From Brachypterus glaber (taxonomy: Eukaryota > Arthropoda > Insecta > Coleoptera > Kateretidae): DNA of 64,000 bases. Numbering within the stretch: the first letter of the stretch is position 1; each line of letters opens with the position of its first letter. Position numbers and translations under genes: made by a program. Positions 44,582-56,538 of this stretch are shown piece after piece. Below the pieces are notes generated by a model. It did no database searches and had not been told where the DNA came from. It saw only the letters and a list, made by a program, of their open reading frames with translations. Location of the stretch: positions 4,441,340 to 4,505,339 of the forward strand of contig OY294050.1 in assembly GCA_958510825.1 (NCBI GenBank), in the 5' to 3' direction.

Positions 44582-46770
44582 GAAAGATGTTTACCGTGTA
44601 GATAACGGAGTTCTGGTACACACCTCCACAGAATAAAACTTTAGTTTAAAAAGCTTGTCAAAGAGAATTGTTGGTTGATCTTGAGACACTTCAGAAAAGT
44701 AATCAGTAAAATCCCGGCTTGTCCGTTTCTCAAAATAAAGGTAAAAGGAGAGTCCTCCATCATTAGAAACAGCAGTTCATTAATCAAATTATATATTTCT
44801 TGTAGTACTTTTTGCACAGATTTTGAATCTGTTAACAAAAAATTATTCCCATTACATTAAAACAAAAAAAAAAACATAAATTTTTTATTTTTTAGGTTAA
44901 ATTTAAGTACGTGTAGTATTTTTATTAAAAGGCGTAAAACCATCTGAAAAGGTTTAAAACAAAGCTGAGTTTTCGCTTTTTAATACTGTTAAATAAAATC
45001 TAAACAACTAGCAATAAAAATGTACTAAATGTGGTCACACTTTTATCTGTGTATACTTATATGGGGTAGCCGAAGGGTTTTTAAGTGTTTTCTGTAAGGG
45101 TTCTATCTCCATAATATGTTAATCTGTGATATTTGTAACCTAAATTGCAACTATAAATAGAATAGGTTAGTTCCATAATTTTAATATATATTGGGTCGAC
45201 CCAGAGATTTCTGTAATCTTGTATTTCTGGTCCATTACTGTTTATGACATGACTGATAGGCATCTAGAGGCCTTGTGACACTCGAGCCCTCTTCGTTATC
45301 TTAGGCTAGAAAAATATATAGCAAGGTATTTCCAACTTATGCAAGATAATATAAAAATACATTTGCATACCAAACTATAAGTCTCTACCTCAAAGCGTTC
45401 TTAAGTTATCGTGGAAACAGACACCGACAGCAGAAAGACAGACAGACAAACAGACATGATTTTTTTTGTTGCTTATTTTGATTTTAGATGTTTTAGGAAA
45501 ATATAAATGAGACAGTAAAAATATACAGCAAAGACTCAAAAGCTTTCGTGTAAAAAAGGTGATAGATAATGGCCGAGGCGGTTATCGGGATCAGTTGGGG
45601 TGAAAATAGGGACCACTTTGGACAAAAATAGTATATGTGCCTTACAAACAGTGGTATGGAAGTCACTATAAGCCGGTGGTCCACAGAAGGTAGTATGGGT
45701 ATTTGGCCGAAATGATATTATCATGCATGATATTATCATGCATTACTACGGTATTATACCCCTCCAATGCAACTTTGCTCACGTACTGACCTGTTTAATT
45801 GTCTACGTCTCTACTCTCGCAACATTGTAGTGTTTTAACCAATGAAACCACGCGCCGGCTGCCGCGTGAGCGATTCTTTTATTTACTCCTAATGCATCTT
45901 GAAGTTGAATATACTATAAATAAATGTGTAATAATAATATTTAACTTTTGCCGAAATTTTACAATGACAAGCCATGTTAGCGCCTCCACCATAATTGCAA
46001 ATCGACTGGACGTATCTCATACCATGACAACTTTAGAATGGGTTATTATTGTTTTCACATTAAATCTCGCAGTGTAATTTCTCACTGTTAACTTTAAAAT
46101 GAAATCATTTTAATGATAAACAAACCTAAAGTGATTTTTTCCGTTTTTAAAGGAAAATATAAACAAAATGGTTTATTCTGCATATACGACTTACGAGGTT
46201 TTCACAAGAACCAGTCCAAATATAACAGGAAAAAATTACTTTATCCAATACACACAGATAATGAGACAATTACCAGCTTTATTTTAAATAGATAAACTCA
46301 ATAATAACCCCCGCGAGGCTTTTACTTTATTGAGTGGATAATTATTTATTTTACCCACTCAACTGTCACTTGTCAAATTATTTTCTTGTAAATGTCATTA
46401 AAATTTTTAATAAAAATATGAATTTCTAAGCTATTTATTGGATAAAACCTTGTATGGCACTCATGGGTAAACCGATACTGCCCTCTCGAAAATTATCCTG
46501 CTTGGCTGACACCTCGCAGGTTAATTTTCTCATGGGTAATATCTTACTTTACCCACTAGTACCATAAATAACCATTTTGCCCTGGATTCATTTAAATAGT
46601 TATTTATTTATTTTGGATAACTGAATCCAAATCTTCAACGGAAGATAAGGTTTTCGATATGAATAATGCCGGATTCAGATTCAGTAATTTGTGGCCAGGA
46701 TGGAAAAAAGAGAGAGCAAAAAATTTACATTTAATTTTGACAATATGTCTGTAATAAGTTTTGATATATA
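44582..46770. other. Intergenic; no supported gene
   Basis: Short open frames have no recognisable protein features. A fragment of the GTTATCGTG tail repeat lies at about 45400. GATATTATCATGCAT is repeated in tandem at 45715-45745. A patch with GGGTAAAC...CATGGGTAATATC words occurs at 46460-46540. Confidence 0.35.
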
Positions 46771-47430
46771 GGGTTATTCTTTTAAATGGTACACCCTCCG
46801 TAACTTTTGAACGCAATGAGATATAAACTTCAAATTTGGAATATGTATATCACACAATAAAAGCTATTATTCGCCATATTTTTCAATTTTTTATTCGGTA
46901 AGGCGGCGCCAGGGGGGCAATGGGGGACACTATTTTAAATGGCACCCTAGGTCTTGCGATACGCAATTTTAAAGACCTTAAAATTATCTATTTAACCATG
47001 TAACTATTAATTTTTTAATAGTTTTTTTGAAGATTTTTTTTTCTTCAAAATTGATGAAATTTTCAATATTTTTAAAAAAATAATTTTGGAAATTTTGCGC
47101 AAAAAGGTCAAAATGGTTATTACATGGTGTATTATCATGTTAAGACTAATTATTTATCATTTTCATGTAAAATTTTTAATATTTATGCAGAAAATATTCA
47201 AAATTTGAATAATTTTGAAGAAAAAAAAATCGTCAAAAAAATATTAAAAAATAAATAGTTACACAGTTAAATAGAGAATTGTAAGCTCTTTAAAATGACG
47301 TATCACAAGACCTAGGGTGCCATTTAAAATATTGTCCCCCATTGTTGTGTGATATACATATTCCAAATTTGAAGTTTATATCACATTCCGTTCAAAAGTT
47401 ACGGGTGGTGTACCATTTAAAAGAATACCC
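46771..47430. mobile_element. Foldback element related to family P
   Basis: GGGTTATTCTTTTAAATGGT at the left and ACCATTTAAAAGAATACCC at the right. The arms contain AACTTTTGAACG, GATATAAACTTCAAATTTGG and a GGGGGCAATGGGGGACA block. Same architecture as 17631-18335 with different terminal sequence. Confidence 0.75.
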
Positions 47431-47988
47431 TTGTATAGACTGTTAGATCTCTATAGAGTACAGTCGAAATGTCACCAGTTTCGAACAATATTTAGATAGG
47501 TTATTATCTTAATTGGTAAACAGTGCTTTCTATGTCAAGGACATTATCTAATCACTACAACATAACTATAATAAACCTAAAAAAAATAAGTATATTTCCT
47601 TTCAGTACTGAAAGGAAAAACAATAGCAAAAAAATCTTTTTTTATATGTCAAGCTTTCAGGTTTGGAATGTTTTTTTATTTTAGTAGAATGTAATTATAT
47701 GTATAGGCTGTACTACAGCCGCTGTAGAAATATTTTCCACGTCTTTTATGACAGATATGATATGTATACGTGACTTTAGGCTTACATTGCAGTATTATAC
47801 CTACCTAATAAAATGTACTGTAAAGATGAAACTACAAGGTGGTCCATTTATCATGACAACACTTTTAAGTGACCCCTTAAAAAGGGTCTTTCTACCGTCA
47901 AATTTTGTAACATACGAAACGCGCACATAAGCTGCATTATTTTTATTGCCTAATTGATTATAAATTTATACGTAAACTAAAAGATGTA

Positions 47989-48066
47989 AAACAGTGCCTG
48001 TAAGGATTATAACCTAAAATACAGATGAAACAGTGCCTGTAAGGATTATAACCTAAAATACAGATG
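47989..48066. repeat. Perfect 39-bp tandem duplication
   Basis: AAACAGTGCCTGTAAGGATT...CAGATG occurs twice back to back without differences. Confidence 0.95.
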
Positions 48067-48414
48067 AATTAATTATCGAGTATTTTTCTGAGACCTAAAT
48101 TAAGGTGTAACGTACGTAACGAAGGAATGACCCATACCTAAAAAATTTCACAATGATATCTTAATTCTTTCTATATAAAAAAAATGTTTAAAAGCAAAAT
48201 ATTTTTAAAATTTGAAGGTAGAAAAACTTTTTCCTTTAATATTTAAATAACGGCTAGATATATCAAAAAAAGTTTTAAACTAAAGTTACAGGAGCTTAAT
48301 GGGACCACAAAATAGTGTATATATGATATGTTTAGGGGACACAATGGAGGAAGGGGGGCAAGGGGGAACATTTTTTTAAATAAAAAGGGGGGCTGTGTGA
48401 TAAATAATTACAAA

Positions 48415-48500
48415 TACTATTAATAGTAATATTAATTACTATTACTATTACTGTTGATATTACTGTTACTATTACTAGTACTATTACTGTTACTATTAGA
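48415..48500. repeat. ATTACT-type trinucleotide tract
   Basis: Imperfect ATT/ACT repeats. A short family P-like block (GGGGACACAATGGAGGAAGG) precedes it at 48336. Confidence 0.8.
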
Positions 48501-49067
48501 AGTAAGCAAGATTCAGTTTTGTATTAGAAGAGGCACAAAATAGCACTTTTACTCCGAATCACATATGCAATTTTTTTAACAGATTAAATATAAAAATAAT
48601 TTAATTCAGAGAGTTTCCTCTATTTATGTTGTCCATTTTCCATACTTCTGTTTTGAACGACTATTTAGCATTTTGATTTCATTTAAATTTCAAATTCAGG
48701 CTGATCATCTAAAATGCATTATATTTTTGCGCTTCTTTCAAAATTTTCGACTAAAACATACATACATACTGATTTTTTTTTGTTGTTATTTATTATTAAA
48801 ATAATGCTACTGTATTAAAACATTTACGCCAAAAACTATTATGAAACAAATGTCTTGATCACGCGAGCGCATAGGTCATATAAAATAACATGTTTCGGGA
48901 GTATTAATAGTCATCATCAGGTATTTAACAGAAAATCAAAGACATCTATAGATTTTTATTATGAATTTGGTAACATACATATTTATTTATGCCAAAAAGC
49001 AGAATGTATTTTAATATATTAAGCTCAGAAGGTATATTTAACCCTTTCACTCCTGTAGGGACATATC

Positions 49068-49496
49068 CCTAGTAACAATTTTTGTCAAGTCTTGAGCAAG
49101 CCTGGCATCCAGATTTTGACAATTCTGGCGCAAGATACTGTCGACAGATTCTTGCTCAAGAATTGTCAAAGAATTGCTACAGATACTTCTTGGAGAAGTG
49201 TTGAGCAAGAATGTAGCAAGAAAAATTAACAAGAAATCGAAAAGCGATATCTATCATGATCAAATCGTACTTGTTAGAGTAGGTCAAGATTCTTGACCAA
49301 GAATCTTGTCAAATTGCTTGCTACAGACTTGACAAAGTATTGCTAAACGCTCTGCTTCGAGAATCTTGCTAAAGTCTTGCCCAAGTCTGGATACAGAATC
49401 TTGATTAATTCTCTTGCTCAAGAATTGTCCAATTCTTTACAAAGAACTTTGTCAAGTACTCTGGACATGAAACTTGTCCAAATTCAATGTTACTGG
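49068..49496. mobile_element. Element with CTAGTAACA ends and interleaved CTTGCTCAAGAATTGTC motifs
   Basis: CTAGTAACAATTTTTGTCAAG at the left mirrors CTTGTCCAAATTCAATGTTACTGG at the right. Inside, CAAGAATTGTCAA, TCTTGCTCAAG and ACTTGACAAAG recur in both orientations at least ten times. It sits inside a CTCCTGTAKGGACATAT sequence that also recurs at about 49530. Confidence 0.65.
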
Positions 49497-52400
49497 CGAT
49501 ATATCACAGTAGATGTTTAAAAATGCCTTTCGCTCCTGTATGGACATATATGTCACAGCAGATGTTCAAAAAATCCTATAGTCAAAAAGAACATTTAAAA
49601 TGCACAGAACAGGGACATATTAGTATTTTATAGTCCAAACGTGATATCAATACTTAACTATAAGTGACATGTGACCCTGCACAAAGAAACCCAGTTAGTT
49701 TGTAAAATTAAAGTATTTCTTTTTTTGTCGGATTCTTATGTAGAAAAGAAAAGTTTTTTACATAAGAATCCGAAAATTTTATTTATTTTTTTTTTAATTT
49801 GACACACTAACAGGGTTTGTTTGTGCAGTGTCATATAATAATATTTTATATTGGGACAAACATATCCCACTTATTTTTTTGTAAAAGAACATTTAGAAAG
49901 AAACTTTTGATAGCATTTTATTTTACATACACAAAAAAAAGTTTCCGAAATTCAAATTCAAAGAAAACAAATCCGGAGCGAAAGGTTTAAAATATTTTAT
50001 AAATTTTCACAAATTAAATGTATAAGGCTTATATAAATATTATGCTCCATAAAACACAAATAAAGAGCTGTTTTTATTTAAAAATATTTTCATAACTCCC
50101 AGCATTAAAATAAAATAAAAATAATAAAGCGTACTATAAAAATACAGAAAAACTTAGCCTTGAGAGTTTTATTTATAAAAATATTACATTTTTATGTAAA
50201 GAAGGTCTTAAACCAATGAATTAGTGTGTGGGAACAAGATTCCAAAAAAAGTACATGTATATAAATATTTGGGAATTTATGTACGGCATTTTGTTTTTTT
50301 TTAACAGTTAAAGTTTATCCCACGTTTCGTCTCACAGGTGTATGAAATTTCGTACGTGATGAAAAGATGCAACATTTTTAACAAAAATTAAGTTTTATAG
50401 TCCCGATTTACCAGGAGTTTTAAACCGGGCAGATGTTCATTTTCTTGAAACTTTCCTGAATTTCATTAAATTTTCATTAATTTAATTGACGCCAAGATTT
50501 AGGTAAATTTCATTAAAAAAGTCAATATGTAAGTATTAGACATGGGAACGATCTGAAAAAAGATACAACAAGGTGTTAAAAAACACCTTTTTATGAGATA
50601 ATTTGAAACCGGAAAGAAATCCAAACTTTGTATAATAACCAGGACCGGTTTCAAAAATTTGGAGTGTTAAAACAGAAATAGTTACAAAAGTGTAGAATGA
50701 GCCATTCTACACGTGTTGCAGCCTATACTTTTTCTACGACCGAAGTTTTATATATTTATATTTTCATATAAATTATAACCAAAAGTTTTAATAAAAAAAT
50801 AATAAAACTTAATAAAATTCAACCCTCTCTTCTCAAAATTTTCATTTATCTAGTGGACCCGGATTTCGTGAATTTATTTAATCATCATCAGCACAAACAA
50901 TAAATAACAATAAAGCAGGCCAACAAGGATTTTGTGATCGGATGTTTTTTTATTTTCTGGATTTGTCAAGACCCACTGACTGCCAAATAAGTATTTTTTG
51001 TTTCAATCACGTATAATTTTTTTCAGCTATAAGCCATGGCAAAAATCTAATTCTTTAACATGAAGTGTAGAATTTTTAAGTTATGGACATTGGTCTACAT
51101 CAACATAATCAAAAGAAGACATTTGGCACATTTTTAGAGAGATCGAAACTAAAATAAAATTTCGCGTTTTTTTTTTTTTTGAATTTTTTTGCTATTTTTT
51201 TCGAAATCACGGTATCAAAATTAGGCGTATGCAAAAATTCAGAATTTTGTCCAAGTTTTTTTTTTCCTGGCCCACTGTGCGGTTGTTCAAAACCCTTACG
51301 TGACGGACAAAAACGGAAGTTATATTCGAAATCAACATAACTAAATTAGCCAAAATCAGCTGTCAGATCCAAATCAACTCTCAAAAGTTAAAATCCACTG
51401 GATAAATAAAATTTTTATAGATCCAATAGTTTAAATTTCATCTAATAATTTAATGTTTTATAGTAAATTATGTATTATTACGTTGATTAGTTAAAAATAA
51501 AACCCTTACGGTATGTGTCATATACCGTCATCCGCTTACGGAATGTGCTATATACCGTAAGAGTTTATTGTGCGGTTTGACTAACATTTTTTTTGTTGCA
51601 TTTTACACTTAAAACGTCGAAAATTTGATAAAAGTGGGCGTTAAAAAAATGCGTCACTTTGTAGGTAAACAGTAAAATTTGAACAAAATTCTTACATCGA
51701 ACTATTCAGGACCTTTGTAATTTACCTCGTGTCAAATATGGTTAGTATTTTGATGCGGAAGAGGGGGGGGGGCAAAAACTAATATTTTTGGCGATAATGC
51801 ATCTAAATAAAAAAATATTTTTTCCAAATGACCCGAGTGACGGCCCTGATATATATTATTGAATTCTGAAACTTTCAAGGCCAGCAATATTAACCAGCTT
51901 CCCTTTTCGGCTGTTGATCTTATCAAATGAACTTTTAATATTGCCCTTTTCGCCTCATATTAAAATAAGGCATCTTCAGAGGAAAGGGACGTTAATAAAG
52001 TGGAATTTTCGATTTTTACATGTTAGCTTAGGTATTATTATATTATTATAGCAAAGTGCTAGAGAGTGACAGTATTTCCAGTGACGTACCGCCTTGTCGA
52101 TAGGGTGAGCAAGCATCTCGGCAGCCCCGACCCGGTAAGCCATACACTGCATATGAATAAGATTAGACTCGCTCTTGTTTACCACTACAATATACTTAGC
52201 GCTCGAATTGGCAAACCGATTTGATTGTCGTCTGTGCACAATCTAAAATTTTAAGTGAAGTCCAGAAATAACAGAGATTATAATTAATTCCCATTAAATC
52301 ACAACCGATTTACTTAAAAAATCTTAGGAAGCATTTTAGAGGAAAATTGCCTAAAGTAAAAAAAAATCCCTTTATACTTTATGGGCAGCCTTTTACGTAT

Positions 52401-55400
52401 GTATGTATGTATGTATACAACGTTATTAACTCAATGACCCTTGGAAAATATGCGTTATTATTAACTGTCCTTGGGATCAAAGCTCAATAGGGGATGTCAA
52501 TCAAGTTCCAATTGCATGTAAAAATAGAAATGAGAGAAATTTGCCACAAAATACTATACTACACAGTAAGCAAAAGTCCTCCTTTTCACTTCCATGTGAT
52601 GTTTTTCATAAGAGAACATATCCTACGGGATATCCCAAGTATCATTCTTTGTGAATTTTACCTAAATAACTGGAATCGCTAGCATTAATAAGTTATTATT
52701 ACGTAGATCTCACTTATTATATAACTTTATGGTGTTAAACACGATTAAATATATGTTTATTGGTAACAGAATGGTAAATTCTACCAAGAATATTACTTTT
52801 ATCCTTTATTTACTCAATAGGAATAATAAAGTTGCCTTAATTACGTAATTACTCAATAAAATGACCAACAGGGTTATATTAAATTGTTCCAAAAGGTACG
52901 TCGCTGCAGCCATAAAAAGTAACCATTCCTATTTGGTTATAATATAGGTAAAAACTAATTTTTTAAAACTTTATACATTAATAAAGAGTAACAGATAACT
53001 TTTGTAGTTACAATTACGTTACCGCGTGGTTATAGCTACTCATTAAAAATACATAATAGTTTTAATTTAATCGCCATATTTTATTTTAATGAGTAATATG
53101 CAGTATTGGAAAATTATTATTATTAATATTAGGTAAAAAAATCCGTCGTTACTATTTTCATACCAGAAGATTGTTTTACTTTCAAACCAAAATGTATGAT
53201 GAGCATAATAATTATATCGCACCTTTGACAAAAAAAGCTAAACTATGTCGACAAATGCACATGTAACGGTAACTAATAACTACCACACAATTACGTGGCT
53301 ACGTAGTAACTGTTTTGTAACGAGATCGTTCCGAACTAAGTTACAAACACGTAGCCAGATCGTAATTGTTACCCTTATATTTTTCCCTAATTTGGTAGTA
53401 TCTACGTAATTACTACGTGACTATAGTGTTTCTGTAACTAGTCGCCGCTACTTAATTTGTTTCAATTGAGGTAATGATCACGTAGCGGCAACCAAAAATG
53501 CTAGTTAGGATTCCTTTAAATACCCATGTAAGTCTCAAGGATAAGCAAATGTCCGTCCTACAGACTTCCATAGCACAAGGTTTTTGGACAAATCCTAATA
53601 CAATACTAATAATTTTAAGATAAAAAAATCTTTAAATACCTAAATTTAGGTTAATCATTCCATTTCAACGTTTTCTGAATTTCAATTGGAATTCTAAGGG
53701 AAGTTTTCCTGTTAATTCCAATAGAAGATCCAAGGAACACTTCCCTAAGAAATTCAGATTCTTACCAAAATCCCATCAATAAAGTAGAAAATTGTAGAAA
53801 ATATCCCATAAACTTGATAGGTTTTCAGGGTTTTTGATAAACTTTGGTAGCATTAACCTTTAAAATCTTACGAAAATGCCATTTTTGGTCCCATAAAATC
53901 CTTGGCAAACTACTAAAGCCCATTTAATTTTATTAAAATCAAATAGGATTTGATAAGATTTTGCCGGACCGTTTGTACAGGGTGGGTAGCTGTAAAATAC
54001 AACAATTTTTCGCACTAGCAAGTTGGGAAACGACCCTCTTGCGGTGAGACTTCTAACGTGAAAGTGCGATAATTTTTTTTTTAAACGTGCATTTTATAAT
54101 ATTTTTTCTATTTTGTATTTATTGTATTTTATAAAAAACTACCTCTTTTCCAAACGCTTTCTATCGTTAAAAGAAAAACATATGAAAAAACAGAGAGTGC
54201 ACCGGTGTCTATGGCACCGGGTGACTAGTTTTCGAAGCCAAACGCCCACAAAATAAGTAATTAACTCAATTTGAGATCTAAGCAAATCTTCGCAGTGTTG
54301 ATACTATTCAGCGAAAGGGGCGTTAATAAAGACCAAATGAAGCCGAAAACGTTAGATAAACATTTATTAGCAGCTGAAGATTAATTATCTTTTATCTTTG
54401 AACATTAATTAAACTTAAATTTCGTAGGCTTATAGTTCGTGTTGATCTTAGACAATAATAAGTTTACGCCGACTATCCAGTAGTCGGCGTAAACTCAGTT
54501 ATGACTCATCAAAGTTAAAAACATAGGCTTACGGAATAATTTTGCCGAATTATGAGGGAAATTTTTATAAATCGAAACATTTGACTAATTTGTTACACTC
54601 AACAATATTGACTATACATATTAACTATACATATGTATATATATCGGTGTTTTTCAAAGAAAAAACCGACATTCGATTTTTATCTTTTAAGAATACGAGT
54701 TTTTAATTTTTATTTATCGATAACTTTTTTCCCACCTTACTCGTTTAAATGGAATCATTAAAAAAAATCAAGATACAAATGTAAATATTTAAAACCTCGC
54801 CTCAGCGCTAGAGTCGACGCAGCGCCTATGCGAGTACTGGAAATTCGCCGACTACTGATAATATCTAAAATATAAAATTATATGATTAATCATACACTGA
54901 AAAAAAAATTGAACCTAATAAATATGATATTTACTCAAACTAACGGGTGGAAACACCCGTTACTAAAATCGACCGAAAAACATTTTTTTTTTATTTTCAG
55001 CTTATGAATGTCATGAAACGTCGAATAAATGTGAAAAAAGTGGGTGTTTAAAAAATGTATGTCTGTCTGTATGTCTGTACGTAAACTTTATAACTTTTGA
55101 ACGGAATGTCCGATTAGAAAAATTCTTTCACCAAACGATTCAGGACCTTTTCTATTTGCATCACAACAAATATGGTTAACATTAGCGCAGGGCAAGGGGG
55201 GAAAATGAACATATTTCTAGTTTTATGACCCCCTAGTGATGCTTTTTGACGTTTTTTAGCATAAGTAGGCGGCGATAAGTTGTTCCCTTAGTGGATGATC
55301 TCCTTACCCCCCCCCCCCCACCTACTTAGTTGTGTCACAGGATCTTTTTTTTAGCTATGAATTTAAAGTTTTTATAATCTAAGCTGGGTATTTTTTAACT

Positions 55401-56360
55401 AATATCGAGTCGCCCAATCCAAATTTACCCTCAAAATATTTTTATCTGCCATGCTTATAGAACAAAAGAGGGATAAAATAATGATGTTGTCTAAGAGCAA
55501 AAATGAAAAAGACATACATTCTTTTGTATCCAAGGCCTTGTAGACCCTTGTAAGGACCTCCTTTTTCACAGCATCGATGGCAAAATTAGATAGGATCAGA
55601 ATTTTTGACCTTTTATAGTTTTCGATCAAAAAATCGTATAAAGGATCGAATGCAGACGCAAAAAATGAAATTTAAAACATATCTTCATGGCTTGTTGAAA
55701 CCTCGGTTAAAACATTCTGTCTGTTCTAAATTCCACTTTAAAACTTTTTAAAGAAAATACTGCAGCATGTTTTAATAAAATAAAAACAATCTGTGTTCTT
55801 AAGGGTTCTTTAAAATAAAAAAAGTTACATGCCTATACATAATATGTATGTTATATTATGACTAACATGTTTCGCCTTTGCAGACCACATTTTGATACGA
55901 AATTAACAGTTATAATTAAACATAGTAAGATGGGGTTTTTTATTGTACAGTTAAAGAGTTGCTGGAGTGGCTAACGTAGTTCTTTTTTATTTTTTTTTGC
56001 GTTTGAGTCCTTAAAGAAAAGTTTTTATGATTGAAATTACATAAAATTTCCTAGTTTTCAAAGTCAAATATATTAAAAACAAAAAAAATTGAAAAAGGGC
56101 GATGTTAGCCACTCAAGCAACCCTTTAACTAAAGAGTTGATTGAGTGTTAAAAGTGTTAATGTTAAAAATCCCATATCGATTAAGCGAGAATTTTAGGAT
56201 AAAAAAGCCTTACAAATGCAAAAAATTGCATTGTAACCAATCGAAACCGAGTCTAACTCACACGCATATTTTATTATTTTTTTTTCCTTCATGGACAAGA
56301 AAAACTTTTAGTTTTTATTTATCGGAAAAGACCTTTAACAATGTTTCCTATTTGTTTCAG
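49497..56360. other. Gene-poor region upstream of Gyc88E
   Basis: No protein gene was recognised. It contains diverged copies of a repeat (GTGGGYGTTTAAAAAATG...CAGGACCTTT...CAAATATGGTTA) at about 51600-51790 and 55020-55225. A GTAT microsatellite lies at 52397 and GC-richer sequence at 52070-52240. A TACGTAATTACT-rich repeat covers 52780-53480. The 5' UTR exon(s) of Gyc88E may lie here, but I could not place them. Confidence 0.4.
54461..54495. repeat. Perfect hairpin, 15-bp stem
   Basis: AGTTTACGCCGACTA, a 5-base loop, then the exact complement TAGTCGGCGTAAACT. The isolated GC content stands out from the AT-rich surroundings. Confidence 0.85.
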
Positions 56361-56370
56361 GACTTCCACG

Positions 56371-56538
56371 ATGTACGGCCTAATAATAGAAAACATGGCC
56401 GAGTACATCAAGCAGGCCTACGGCGAGGAAAAATGGGAGGAAATCCGGAGAGCCGCGGGCGTAGAGCAACCTAGTTTTAGTACACATCAGGTTTACCCGG
56501 AAAATCTCATACCAAGGTTATCGAAAAAAGCGGTTCAG
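56371..56538 (+). CDS. Gyc88E: Gyc88E coding exon 1
   Basis: The exon starts at 56361 after TTTGTTTCAG; ATG follows ten bases later. It encodes 56 residues to KKAVQ and ends CAG/GTACGA in phase 0. It is clearly GC-richer than its surroundings. Confidence 0.93.

Noticed and set aside
45799..46077. 92-codon plus-strand frame
   Set aside because: No family match recognised, no splice or promoter context; kept only as possible noise.
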